Notes: a model not told the origin generated them from the sequence alone. Positions 11,211-23,200 are shown, numbered from the stretch's first letter. The stretch: DNA of 64,000 bases from Narthecium ossifragum (GCA_963920575.1 OY986966.1:1074130-1138129), one strand, 5' to 3'. Program-made: numbers and translations.

Positions 11211-13673
11211 TGTGAGGGCCCGTCCCTCAGACCTGACTCGACCACGTGGGTCGAGAGCCGGTTTCCTGTCGATTTGGTTCCGCGTCGGGCACGATCGGGC
11301 GATCGTGTGGCAGTTTGGACCCCAGGGGCATTTTAGTAAATATGCCCCCTGGTGGTCGGTCTCACACCCGCATTGCACCCACGGACTTGGATTGATGTAT
11401 GTGGATGTTTAGAATGGTTAGGTGAGCTCGGGATCGGAAGATCCCAGCTCGGACGCGCTAAAGCTCGTTTTCGGGCTCGTTAGCGGGCCGGTGGGCTTTA
11501 GGCCCGTTAGTGGCCTGGTGAGTGGAGGGTGGTTGGAGCAGTTGGCTCCAACCCCCCCCCCCTCCACCTTCTCTCCTCTCTTTCTTTCCCCTGCCCACGT
11601 TTCTGGTTCTTCTCTTCTCCTCCTACCAGCGTTTCTTCTCTCCTTCTCCCTTCTCTTCTCCTCCGGCTGGGCTTGACCTTGGAGGACTGAGCTTGAGCAG
11701 CGGATCTACACGGTGCGGTTGGCTGGACGCGTGGAGAAGCTGGGATTGCGTTTAAAGTAGATGTTTCTACCTCGATCCTTGGATCGGGTTCTACTAGGTT
11801 AGGTTGCATATGTGGTTTGCTGTGGAATGCCATGCTAGGGTGTTATGTAATCCGTTGTGTATGCAATGTGAATGATTTGGAGTGTTTGTATGCCAAGATT
11901 TTCCGTATTCTAACGGCTGGTTTCCGAAACGTCGACGTTTTGTCGGTTTTTGGCTTTCCGACCTAAAATGGGATTTAACCATCAAAAACTGGATTTCTTT
12001 ACATCATTGGATTCTCCACTTCAAAATACACTTGCCTACCAAGTTTCATTGTTTAAAAACATGTTTTGATCCTTGAAAACCTAGAAATGGGATTTCTGGC
12101 ATTTTGCGTCGCGAGCTCGACGGTCGAACGATGCATCGACCGTCCGGCTCGACGGTCGATCGATGTATCGACCGTCAAGCTTTAATATACTTACTCTGGG
12201 CCTGACGGTCGACCGTCGCATCGACCGTCGGGCTCTGTCGAGTTTTTGGGTCCCCAGGGTCGATGGATCGATCGACCGTGGGGCCTTCGCTTTTTCGCCA
12301 TTTACCTGACGGTCGACCGTCGGATCGACCGTCAGGCTCTGCTTAGTTTTGGGCTTCTCAGGGTCGATGGTTGGATCGACCGTCGCCCTTGGTTTTCTTC
12401 ATATGGGCCTCACGGTCGATCCACGGATCGACCGTGGCATCGTCCGTGATCCTTTGAACAGTGTTCTTTGGTTCTTCTTGAACGGCTTTCAACTTTGATT
12501 GAGTCTTAAACGTGTTGGGAGGTTTATAGATGGATTTGATGAGGTTTTCAAAGGGTTTTCATCGGGTTTGAGTTTTGATCCGAGTTTCTCCCCTTTTTAG
12601 CAAACTTATGGTTGTGTTTGCATTTAATTCAAGTTTGATAGAAATTAAATGTCTGGTTGCTTACTTAACCATTAGCTAGCTATGAGTGCTAGCTAATGAG
12701 GAATTGTGGAACCTTAGCCTCTTGCCGGCGAGTGCCGAGGGCTATTGTATATCTGTTGAACTTATAACTGTTGATGTGACATATAGAGACATCTAGGATT
12801 AGATGCTTGCTTAAGCTCATGCATTGTATGCATTAGAGGCATTTGAGGTTAGGCGGGCGATGTGTTAGGTCGCCGATCCGAGGCTCTCGGATAGCTCGGA
12901 TCTAGCCTTAGGACCGTGGCTGGGTAGTCAGGATTAGGGTGTGATTGTCGATCTGAATCTCTGATGATTGAGGATTGCGATAGTCGGCTTGAATCTTTGT
13001 TTGAGGTTTAGAGGTCGTGTTGTCTTCCAAGCCCAAGTGCTAAGGATGCAACCGAGGAGTTCCCGACGTGGTCCCCAGGCAGTGGTATCCCTGCTGGGTA
13101 AGGGTTAGAGCCTGCATGTTACTGTTTCCGTGGTCCTCCTGGTAACATATTCAGGAGAGAGGTTTCATGACAGGAACCCTTGGGACATCGGTGGGTTATG
13201 GGACCCGTGGCATCCTTTAAACTTAGGCTGGGGGACAACACTGTTGTCGTTTTCCTCCCTTCAATGTGCCGTAGAGTAGAACCCTACTGGGCTTTATGCT
13301 CATTCCTACCCGGGCTGCGTTTGCAGGTGCAGGCGGCGGTCCTTCGGTGGAGCCGGCTGGTTCGGCTTTTGGCGGAGCAGGTACATCCAGAGGCGTCTGA
13401 GGTTTTGTCCGAGGATATGACTGTTGTACTTTTTGATATATTTATGCATGTTATGCCCTCTTTGGAGAACCTTTGGGATGTTGTATAAATCTGTATTTTG
13501 GAACTCAGATATTGTAAGACTTGATGTTATATTATGATTAAATCTGCTTAGCCTCTGGAATACTTTTGCTTAAATTGTTTATCCTTTCCGCTTGTACTGC
13601 GCCGGTTGATGATAAACAGTGTTAGGACCCTCACGCCCCGTCCTGGATGGGTTTTCTGGGTCGGGGTGTGACA
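11211..13673 (+). mobile_element. Solo LTR of a Gypsy-type retrotransposon, 2463 bp
   Basis: The element starts TGTGAGGGCCCGTCC and ends GGGTCGGGGTGTGACA, obeying the TG...CA rule, and is flanked by perfect 5-base copies of GGACG. The ending GTCGGGGTGTGACA is typical of long-LTR plant Gypsy elements. No gag, protease, reverse transcriptase, integrase, primer-binding site or polypurine tract is visible between the ends, so this is a solo LTR left by unequal recombination. It contains a hairpin array (12119-12437). Orientation is inferred from the ending sequence. Identical target copies and intact ends suggest a fairly recent insertion. Confidence 0.88.
12119..12437. repeat. Array of seven palindromic units in the solo LTR
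   Basis: Seven units share a core in which GACGGTCGA is followed by TCGACCGTC, able to fold into short hairpins. Unit positions are 12119-12144, 12151-12176, 12204-12229, 12258-12280, 12308-12333, 12361-12384 and 12411-12437. From the second unit on the spacing is about 50-55 bases; the spacers share words such as GGGCCT and GGCTCTG. Several CG dinucleotides remain in each unit. Confidence 0.85.
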
Positions 13674-13678
13674 GGACG
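13674..13678. repeat. Target-site duplication, right copy (GGACG)
   Basis: This is the exact match to 11206-11210, immediately after the terminal CA of the solo LTR. Confidence 0.85.
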
Positions 13679-14122
13679 GCATCGCGTCGAGGCGTCGTCG
13701 GGAGGGGAGGAGAAGACGGAGGCGCCGCGATGCTGGATCTAGAGGAGACGGAGGAGTAACCGAGCTCGGGGTTGGAGTCGCGGTGGCGGAGAAGTTTGTC
13801 GTCAGTGTAGAGGAGCCTCGGGAAAGACCGAGGTGGTGAGGAAACTCGGAGGAGGAGCCGCGGCGTCGCTCGGGACTGGAGAAGAGGACGGCGGTGGTCG
13901 TGATGGATAGGGGCTCGACAGCGATGTGGCGGCAAGAGGAAGGAGAGACCGTGGAGGAGAATAGAACATGGAGGAGAGGAGAGGTGGAGGGAGGATGTGA
14001 GAGAGGTGATGCCGGGGAAGGGGAGGGCCTCACCGCTGGATGTGGTCGTCGGAGAGAAAGGTGGATGCATTCTTCTAACCCCAAAAACATCTTAACCCCA
14101 CCTACCCCAAAAATGTTGTTTG

Positions 14123-14169
14123 GGGGGTAAGAACCGGGTTAAGACCCCCTTAACCCGGTTCTTACCCCC
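14123..14169. repeat. Perfect 21-bp-arm hairpin
   Basis: GGGGGTAAGAACCGGGTTAAG is followed after a five-base loop by its exact reverse complement. It lies at the inner part of the right end of the Harbinger-like element and could be a subterminal hairpin or the junction of two element ends. Confidence 0.85.
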
Positions 14170-14189
14170 AGTTGCCAAACACAGGATAA

Positions 14190-14387
14190 GCCCTTGTTTG
14201 ATATGAGGTTAAGGGGGGCCCTTAACCCTATTTCTATTCCTAAACATCAAAAGTAATCATTACTGGTTTATCATAATTCCACCTACCATCATCACTCTGC
14301 TTTTTCTTATCCTCATTTCTTAACCTCATTTTTCCTAACCCTATTCCTCCATAACCTTATTTTTTCTAACCTCGTATCAAACGGGCC
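14190..14387. mobile_element. Tourist-like MITE, 198 bp
   Basis: The left end GCCCTTGTTTGATATGAGG is inverted at the right end CCTCGTATCAAACGGGCC. It is flanked by TAA on the left (shared with the neighbouring element) and TGA on the right, a one-base variant of the expected TAA. The interior is AT-rich and shares ATTCCT / CCTCAT words typical of this class. It abuts the larger element end to end. Confidence 0.75.
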
Positions 14388-15902
14388 TGATATGTTTTTT
14401 TTTTAAATTATAAAAAAGGCATCGAGGCCATGTAGGTTGTACCGCTGGGCGCATTAATAAAAACAAAGGGATTTAATACTGCACACAGGACAGCAAAGCT
14501 ATTGGTTTGGGAAGACCCGGACCCACACAGTGCGCTGCCGTGGTCCCCCTGGATTCCCCCCACCCACGTAAACCGACGTCACTACGCCCCATGATATAAT
14601 AACCCTGGTAGGCTCGTAGCGTAGCCACCCTGCTCCGCCCGATCTCGATCCGACGGCTAACACGGAGATCCCGACACCCGCCGCTCCTCCGTCGTATAAT
14701 ATTGGTAATCTATATGCGTCTCTCGTATCGTTCACGTGATTCACCCCTAGAATAACAACAGCTCGCGCGCATGTGGCCAGGCTCGCTGGCTTAATTAGCC
14801 ACCTCCTTAGCCTCCTTTTCTTAGCCTCCTTTATTAATAGCCTAGTTACTAATTCTATGCTCCTCTTCTACTAATTAATCTTATGGATATCTTTTCCAAA
14901 GTCTCTTCTAGCTCATGTGTTGTTGGGTGGTGGGTGGTTGCAGAGAGAGAGAGAGAGAGAGAGAGAGCTGGTGTGCTGCCAAAACCCACACCTTAAGGGC
15001 CTTAACGCTACCTCCACACCCAACGTGTCCAACGTGATCTCCTAATTATTGGGTTTAGTTCCAATAATCACAGCCAGTTTATAGGAAGATCTCACCGTCC
15101 ACTCAGCATGTATCTGAGCTTTTTGATTGTTGTTTAATTTGAGAATTAAAGCACTGGCATTTACGACCCACGTGGCGGAGCATGATGGGTTGCCTGGGAT
15201 CCAGCTAGGAGAGTATTTTTTTATAACGTAGTGACTGTTTCCTTGTCCCTTATACGCCAAGAAAACTAACATGCACGGTTGCCTTCATCAAACGCTAGCT
15301 TAATTGGAACAGACTCTACTGCCGTGATATTCCATCAAACCGTGTCATGGATCGATCGATCGATGGCGTGCATGAGTTCTACACTCCTGCATCTCAATAC
15401 TTTTCTTGGTTCGTTACATTGAGTTTTGGAGCATGACCTCATCAGGCAAAGTTTTAAATTTTCTGCGAGTATTTGGCAAGGTGCATCGATTATTTGATTC
15501 ATCATGTCGCATACCCGGTTGGTTGGTTGGTTGGTCGCATCACTTGGTGCAATACAGTGGGTTTTGCAGTCCAGCCGCTGATATTGCATCGCGTGAAATC
15601 CTAAGGGGTGTTTGATTGTCGTGAATCAGGGTGGGCATCGCGCGCATGATGCATCTTGAGTGCCTGATCTGGTATTTGATTCACCACATGATGCATACAC
15701 CATCTGATGCAGAAAGATAGCTAATATCATGCATCGCACGAAAACGATATTTTTGATCGTTTCACACGATGCACCCTTATGCGATGTATCTGTTGTGCAC
15801 ATGTAAACATATTAAATATATTCAATAAACTTGTATGAATTTATTTTAATTTCAATAAAGTCATTATATTATGACACATATATTTAATAATGTTAAGTGA
15901 AC

Positions 15903-15966
<64 letters not shown>

Positions 15967-16600
15967 TTAACTTTATTATGTCAATATGTGAACATTCAAA
16001 TTATGTGAATCTTAAAAAAAACATTAGCAAATATACAGTAGATATGCAAAATGTTCACTTAGTTTGAGAGAGAGCGAGATTTATTTATTTATATATTTAT
16101 ATCATCATTATATAGAGATGGTTATAAATTAATCTTTCATTGTCCTATGCGGAGCCTACGTGGAGAGGGTTATTCTATGTGAAGCCTACGTGGAGGGGGT
16201 TAGAGGAGGAGAGAAGGGGTTAGTGAGGAGTTATTGGAAAATATGGAGAGAGATGATAGTTACTCTGCCATATGGCAGGGGGACTTATTAGTATTTATAT
16301 ATAAACAAAAAATCATGATGCATCAGCTGATCCAAAAGACCAAGCAAACAACAACTATGAATGAATCCCATGTTCTATGTTTCAAATCATTAGAGCAACC
16401 AAACTACCCCATTTGCATCAATGACACACATGTGTGATGTCACAGCGTGTGATATGTATCTCTTCCGTGGAGCTACACAGTACACCTGGCGGCAGGGGGA
16501 TTGGCGTGGCATGTCTTTGCATGGGCTTATAGAGTCACCAAGTTGGATGGGCAAACTCCCTCGAAGGTGCACACATGTCACCACCCGATTTACTCGTTAA
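14388..16600. other. Gene-free spacer with microsatellites
   Basis: The stretch includes a GA tract at 14943-14967 and a TA-then-TG microsatellite at about 15904-15965. The ATGATGCATC-rich segment near 15600-15800 begins with AAGGGGTGTTTGATTG and may be the left end of another MITE, but no right end was found. At 16141-16205 a short unit containing GCCTACGTGGAG is repeated twice. No coding sequence is supported. Confidence 0.5.
15904..15965. repeat. (TA)n(TG)n compound microsatellite
   Basis: An uninterrupted TA run passes directly into a TG run. Such compound tracts are usually length-polymorphic. Confidence 0.95.
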
Positions 16601-16830
16601 GCCCCCGTTTGTGCGGTGATAAATTTACCCCGAGTTAACGGTGGATTTTGAGATCAAGGAAATTTTGGGGTAGGAAAAATGAATTATCGGATAGAAAAAA
16701 GTAAAATAATAATGATAAATGAAACGATGATAAAATAATAAAAATTACTTTGATGTTTAAAGATAAAAAAAACGATTAAGAGGAAAAGTGGCCCCCACCT
16801 TATTCCCTTTATCCTCTGACCAAACAGACC
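16601..16830. mobile_element. Tourist/Harbinger-like MITE, 230 bp
   Basis: The element is flanked by TAA at 16598-16600 and 16831-16833. The left end GCCCCCGTTTGTGCGG pairs with the inverted right end CAAACAGACC. The interior is AT-rich with no coding capacity. Confidence 0.75.
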
Positions 16831-17689
16831 TAAAAGATACAAACCAACCGGCCGTTAAAAATCGAAAACCACGTCCCCGAGCACGTTAATTGCACGTCGT
16901 TATATTTATCTTCACGTGGCTGGCCAACCCATCACCCTCATTCCCCACGTTTTCATAGATTCCCCCGAGATTCTTCTCCGGAAGGCGGTGATCCATATCT
17001 ATTTCTTATAATATTTCAGGAATTTATTAATTATTTCTTGACGTAATATAAGTCCACATATATCTCAATTAAATTAGATTCTTTAGTCATAACCTAAAAT
17101 TATTAACTTAAATAATATCCTTGGCAGTATATTCTCTGATGCCGAGTGGGAAACGCCATGGAAACGCATTTATATTAGAAGAGCATTAATGGAGGAGCAT
17201 ATCCTTATCCCATAGATGCCTTTAGTTGCCCGCATTCCACGATCCAACGGCGGAGATATCTCGGCTTTGGTGGGTGGCCAGGACGCGCCAGGGGGCGACA
17301 CGCGTGAGACAGCGCTGGTGAGGCGGGTGAGCGATAGGCGGAGGAGCGCCCGTTCCGCGTGAGAGGGGGTGGTGGTGGGATCGCCGAGCAAACGGCGACC
17401 CTTTTGACGGTGTAACCGTAAAGTGGTGGTGGTGGTGGCGTCGTGTAGCCATCCGCCCTCGCCCTCACTAAAAAGCCCACCACCACCACCACCACCACCA
17501 CCGCCGCCACCCACCACCACACAACCTCCATCCCCCTCCCCACCCCAGGCTCCCGCCCACCCTTATCTCCGCAACAAACGCCGTCCCCCCTCGTGGCTGT
17601 CTCACATGCCACGTCACACCCGCCGTGAACTAAAATACTTTGTATGGATAAAATACACAAGAAAAGGATCCTTATCCACTTGTCCTGGG

Positions 17690-17770
17690 CTTCCATGTGG
17701 CACTCGCTTTATTCCCACTTGTGCTGGGCTTCCACGTGGCACACGCTTTATTCCTACGTGGCAGGCCTCT
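17690..17770. promoter_or_regulatory. Tandem 38-bp repeat carrying G-box-like ACGTGGC cores
   Basis: The unit CTGGGCTTCCACGTGGCAC occurs at 17724-17742 and, as a variant with CATGTGGC, at 17686-17704; a further TACGTGGC follows at 17755. CACGTGGC is the core of ABRE/G-box sites bound by plant bZIP and bHLH factors. The sites lie about 0.8-1.1 kb upstream of the likely transcription start of the telomere-binding gene. Function is inferred only from the motif. Confidence 0.5.
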
Positions 17771-18531
17771 CGAAACGAATGGTAGAACTCAAACTCTTTT
17801 TTTTTCCTCGTATAAAGAGAGAATAATGACACCTTTTTTCCGCCATTGTCACATCAACCAATTTGTAGCATGTACAACTCTACCGTCATCTTTTTAAAAT
17901 GTTCAAAATTACGAATTTCTTTTCTTTTTTGCAATTTTATGTTGTTTTTTTTTTAATTTTCTAACATTGCGCCTAAATCCACCAGGCAGATATCTATTTC
18001 AGCAGGAGCCCGGAATATTCTCGACCACAATTATCACTTTTTATTGCAAAAAAAATGTATAAAATCTTATCCATGATTTAGGCTATATTCACTCCTTAAA
18101 TGCCGACTAAATTGCATGGTTAATAATAATCTCCCGCTCTAAAATAACCTCAACCACAGTAAACCGTTCGGACAGCGTGACCGTCCGATTGGGATCGGAC
18201 GGGTGGCGGTCCCTCACGAATTAATCGGGTACCGGGTCTTTAACGATCTAGAAATCACGTGTTAAATGGGGGCCGTGGGATGGGCGGGGGAGGACGCGTG
18301 GAGGGCATCGGAGGGGTTAAGTGGAGCGGGGTGGATGTCGAGACGGGAGGAAACGGTCTTGGCGGTTCGGGCAACCGGAAAAAGCCGGCAGCATGCGGGG
18401 TTTTACCGGATGAGTCGGTGGCAGGGGTCAAAGGTATAAGAGCTGGGGTTTAAGCAAAAGGGTTGGTTTTCAGGGTTTTGGCAATCCTGAATGGTTGAGA
18501 GAGAAAGATAGAGAGAGAAACAAAAAATAGA

Positions 18532-18534
<3 letters not shown>

Positions 18535-18590
<56 letters not shown>
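18535..18590. repeat. (GA)n tract near the 5' UTR
   Basis: A nearly pure GA run lies just upstream of or within the 5' UTR of the telomere-binding gene. In plants such runs often mark core promoters and can bind BBR/BPC GAGA factors. Confidence 0.9.
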
Positions 18591-18599
18591 AGAGGTTTT

Positions 18600-20201
18600 T
18601 GGCCTTAAATGGAGATTTATGGGAAAATTTGAATCCGAGTACCGATCCGGAATTCGAATTGCGATCGAGATCTCGGCACCGTGTTGTGGAATTCTCCGAT
18701 TTCTAAGCGCCGGAGCTCGCCGGAAACCGCCTCCGTCCGGTGATCCCGCGCCCGAGGCGAGATTCTTGTAGAATCGGATGCTTTTTGTGACCTGATCCTT
18801 GTTGCCGAGGTGAGCGCGTCGAATTGCGTGTGAATTGGGACGAATGGTTGTCCTGAGGGGTTTAACGTTTGAATTATGTTTGGTTTTGGTCTGATCTTGC
18901 TGAATTGCGGGAGGTTTGGCTGGATTTCGTTATCCGGTGTGGAATTCATTTCCATTTTGATAATCCGCGAATTCTCTTGTTTTTTTTTTCTTGTAATATA
19001 AGCTATTTTTGGTTTGTGAATCCTTATGGATGGATCAAGATCGGATCTAATCAGGAGTTCTTGGGAAAGTTTTTGAGTTTTCTTTGGAAAATGATGCGTT
19101 ACTTGCAGTTTTGGATCTAGAACCGGTTTTCCTTGAACTGTACGGAACCTCTGCACGTGATGTTGTCCCGATCCATTTCTTGATGGGTTTCATGATTGTG
19201 TTGGCTTCAAAATTTGTGGGATGCGTGAGAAATGCGATCTTTCTCAATTCTTTATTTTACAAAAATTTTCATGAAGTGCGTGAGATTCTTTTTGCAATTG
19301 CCGAGAATGGGCTCTCTTGAAACGTAAGCGAATCTTAGATATTTCGGATCAATTAATGGAAGAGCTTTCCCTGTTTTTTTTTTTTCGATGCTTTGAGTTT
19401 GTGATCTGGGTTTAAGACTTCATGGTTTTGGGGAGGTTTTAGGTGTGCGCGCCAGATGCGAAGAATCTCTTTTTTTCCCATCTAAAGCATACGTTGTGGA
19501 ATACAAAGTTAGCCTTCATTGATTAATCTTGTCATTTGACCAAAATTTTCGAATCCTGTATGCTTTCTTGTCGATTTGGGTGGCGGTACTTTATAGATTT
19601 GATCTTCAAATAGCTTGCTTTAATGGAATTGAGGACGTGGATCCTGTTTTTGGAACACTCTACTTTCCATAAGAAGGTTACTTTTCGTTTTTCTCCTTCG
19701 ATCAATCTTTGACGCCATTTGTTAGAAACCATTGATATAACAGTGTTGGATCTTATTTCCTGAGATGCACAGTAGTGATTGGTTAGCCATTGAAACCTGA
19801 ATAGCATGGTTGATTATGTTGTTTTCTATTGCTTATCAATAATTTGATTTTTCTTTTTTGTTTTTGTTTGGTGAAAGGCCACCTCCATCAGGCCATTTGG
19901 ATGTTTTTTGGTGAACCTTCGAGTTTTAATTTGTCGGGTGCCTTGGATTTGTTTTTGATGTTAAAAAGTTGTAGAAGCTTTGTTTTGTTGTTTTCGATGA
20001 ATAGACTTTTGATAATTCTCATCTCTCATTCATCTCAGGTTGTTACCTTGCGAGTCACTATCTCATATACACATCATTTGACCAGTCACTGGATCCAGCA
20101 TAAATATCATTCTCCAAATTGAATCTGTAGATGAAATCTGGATCTAATGTTGCGAGACCTCATTGGATGCTGAGTGTTCTTTTCGCATGAGTGATTTAAA
20201 T
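18600..20201 (+). promoter_or_regulatory. Probable 5' UTR exon and long 5' UTR intron
   Basis: GC-rich leader-like DNA at about 18600-18809 ends TTGCCGAG|GTGAGC, a good donor site. It is followed by about 1.2 kb of T-rich intron-like sequence; an acceptor such as ATCTCAG|GTTG at about 20039 would bring the leader to the start codon at 20202. Exact exon limits are uncertain. Confidence 0.45.
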
Positions 20202-23200
20202 ATGGTATTGCAGAAGAGATTGGAATATGGATCCAGTGGCCACCAGGTCCCTGCAATGCCTCGTGTTCCAAAGTCTGCTAGGGTATATGCTAACTGCTCA
20301 TGTCTGTTATTTCTATTTGGTTTTTGCAGCAGTGCTTAACAGATTGTATTTTGTTACTAGGGCAAGAGATCAGCTAGAAAGAAGGTTGAGGAGAATCAGA
20401 TGTGTGCATTTGACTTGCTAGCCACAGTGGCAGGAAAGCTGTTGCAAGAGGAGGAGAGTCTTCCAAGTCCAAATTACAAAACTGAAGCATGTAACCATTT
20501 CAATGTGAAGGATTATATTAAACAGGAACAACTAGATACTGAGAAGCCAATCAAACTCGAACCATTTGATCAGGGAAGCTGCAATGAGAGTACAGTGGGT
20601 TCTGAAGTTGGCTTTGGCAGACAGCCTGGCCATGCTTTCAAGGAACTCCCACAAACTTCAAAAGGTACAGCCTCCAGATCAGCTTCTGGTTATGACAAAT
20701 TTCATACATGATACCATGATGCTTTTTCTAGATATTCAAATAGCTAATTCGTCTGGTTTTTCAGAATCTTCTGACGGTAAATCAGATGTAAAAGTCAAGA
20801 CACCCCTCCAATCTGAGCAGACGAAGATGGGAAAACCAAGCGATGGGAGTAGCCCGGAGATGTATACCTCTGAGGATCAGATGGAAGTGGATTTGAAGCC
20901 TCCTACTTTTGTCAGCTCAGACAGCAGTGTTGAGGTGCCTCTGCGTGGTGAGCGCATTCCTCATACAAGTTTCTTTCCCATGTCTCGGGGTGATGTAAAG
21001 CTAGGTAGAGATGATGATGAAAACTCATCCGGATCCACTCATCCGAGCACCATAACAGCTAAGGCCACAAGGCCACAACGTATAGGAGGCCATAGAATAA
21101 GAAAGCTGTTGGCATCCAAGCATTGGAAAGCAAATCCAAAGATGTTGAAGGATGGGGAGTTATCCAACATTGGTAAGCTATGGTGATTTTAAGTCCCTTT
21201 TTTGCAACATTTCTGTAGTTAGTTCTGCATCGGAGCCAGCAATGTCAAATGGTACATTCATGAAATTTGCATAGCAATGTCAAATGCAGCATTCAGAGAT
21301 ATGGCATATTGCTTCCCTGCCAACTGACTACATGTTGCTACCATCTTCCTTAGCAGGTGCAGGGACAGACACCATGTTTCGTAGCAGAAAATTGTGCTAT
21401 ACACGCCAAAGGACAGAGAGGTCGGCATGCAAGAGGAGGAAGCTATTTGAGCACCGCTCAATACCGGAATTTGAGAGAGGCATTGGTGGGAAATCTACTA
21501 CAATTTCACCTGAAAAAGGTGGAATTAAGGTAGAAAAAAGAGATTCAAGTGCAACTTTGTGTGGAGGTTAGTGCTTAAATCAACCTGCTTTCACTGAAGA
21601 TCTTCTGATTCTTTATTAATACACTAAGCATAATGCTCAATTGAGCTAAATTCAAAGCTATTGTCTGCTTGTTTTTGCAGGAAATGGCACATTGTTCTCC
21701 TCTACTGGTCAAAGGCCATCATATGAATCAGGAGATTGCCATGGTATGATGTTAACAGTTGGTTGCACATTTTAATTGGATTTAATCAGTTTTTTGTTAG
21801 CTCTATGTAATGAGATTCTGACAACTCTGATCCTTGCTTCCACAGTGAAACTCAGTATCAAATCTTTTAAGGTGCCAGAACTCTTTATTGAGATTCCTGA
21901 AACCGCTACTGTTGGTTCACTGAAGGTATATGGTTCTCTTTCTTAAATCCTTTCTCTTTTTTTCCTTATCATGCAACTATCTTTCATCCAATGCATGGGC
22001 AAAAGAGAAATAAATTGTAGAATCTAGTATTATAATTACTTTTATTTCCATTTTAAAGTGGCCTTATGCTAAAATGTTGGCTTTTGCTGCCTGATGATTC
22101 TTTATTTTATCTCTCACATTCAAAAGCAAAGAACACAATCCTATATATTCATAACCCATCAAACGTTCTAGGATTAGGCTATCAGAGTTTTCTAGAACGA
22201 GCTGCATTGTTTGTTCTGCTCTCAATAATAGTGAAAATGACTGGAGAAGAACATTTTGGTGGTGATTATGTATGTCACCTTTCTAGGGTCCTATCACTAT
22301 TTGCATTTTTGTTCGAGAAAAGGGGTTGCTGGATTGTGAAATATTTGGATTTGTGATTTCTGTTGCAGAGGACTGTCATGGAAGCTGTGACTGCCATACT
22401 TGGAGGTGGGCTTCGCGTTGGAGTTCTTTTCCAAGGAAAGAAAGTCAGGGATGACAGCAAAACACTACTTCAAGCTGGACTTTCCCATGGCGATAAGCAT
22501 GATAATTTTGGTTTCACATTGGAACCTAATCCTACACAGCCACCACCACCTCTCACAAGTTCTCAAGAGCCCCAATTTCTTCTTCCTCGTGATTCTGCCG
22601 AGCCACTTACCAGGTAGGGACAAGTTCCTCTGGAGCCTTGTTTTTACGAAAGTTTTTTGAGCCATCTGCCTTTTATTTTAACAATCATAACAATAATTAC
22701 TGTCTATAGATTGAGTTGAAAGCTACTTTACTGGTGTTCTCTGTCCCATTTTAGGGTGAACCGAATTAATTCAACCATTGATATGAAAAATTCAGTTCAC
22801 TCACCCCTTTTGCTTTGGTTGCTAATTATTTTTAATGAGTAGCTGAATTGCTTCTAATTACTATGATTCTCTGAGCATTCAATATCTGATGCTATATTGC
22901 TTTTACTTTTCAGAATCCCGGCTACGGCTCCTGTTTCAGATCTTAAACTACCAGATGCTAGCCCGGAACCTCCGCTAACCTTGATAGCTAACTGCCCTGA
23001 AAGTGATCATGATTCCGTTCACTCCCCTACCAATGCATCATCACAGGACAAGATGTCCGCTGACTCCAGAGCTCTAGTTCCTGTTCCAGATATGGATGCT
23101 GAGGCACTGGCCGTGGTTCCTTTACGCAAGGCCAGGCGGTCTGAGCTAGTTCAGCGTCGAATCAGGAGACCCTTCTCTGTCTCAGAAGTGGAAGCACTTG

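Larger units (their letters stand above)
10277..14186. mobile_element. Harbinger-like non-autonomous element, split by a solo LTR
   Basis: The left end GCCCCGTTTGGTGGGG is preceded by TAA (10274-10276). The right end, read on the opposite strand, is TCCTGTGTTTGG...GGGTTAAGGGGGT and is followed by TAA (14187-14189). The terminal about 45 bases are imperfect inverted repeats sharing GTTTGG and GGGTTAAGGGGGT. A 3-base TAA duplication is characteristic of PIF/Harbinger elements. Without the inserted LTR (11211-13673 plus one target copy) the element is about 1.44 kb. Its interior is GC-rich on both sides of the insertion and AT-rich near the left end. Long frames in the GC-rich part look like compositional artefacts; no transposase motif was seen. 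Confidence 0.6.
16834..18600. other. Spacer and upstream region of the telomere-binding gene
   Basis: It holds a GGT/CCA triplet tract (about 17423-17520), a G-box tandem repeat (17690-17770), AT-rich DNA, and a long GA tract (about 18535-18590) just before the likely 5' UTR of the gene that follows. The reading frames through the triplet tract are not supported as genes. Confidence 0.45.

Noticed and set aside
10938..11412. 145-146-residue frames on both strands in the left GC-rich part
   Set aside because: They also cross the LTR insertion point and are Arg/Pro/Ser-rich in all frames.
12119..12437. CRISPR-like reading of the regularly spaced repeat array
   Set aside because: The host is a plant, the spacers are similar to each other, units vary and lie within an LTR; this is a transposon-internal repeat.
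13548..14130. 180- and 163-residue frames in the GC-rich right part of the Harbinger-like element
   Set aside because: They cross the LTR boundary and the target duplication, so they cannot predate the insertion, and have no family signal.
17170..17785. Glycine-, histidine- and proline-rich frames around the GGT/CCA tract
   Set aside because: They are translations of a trinucleotide repeat; none has splice context or conserved sequence.
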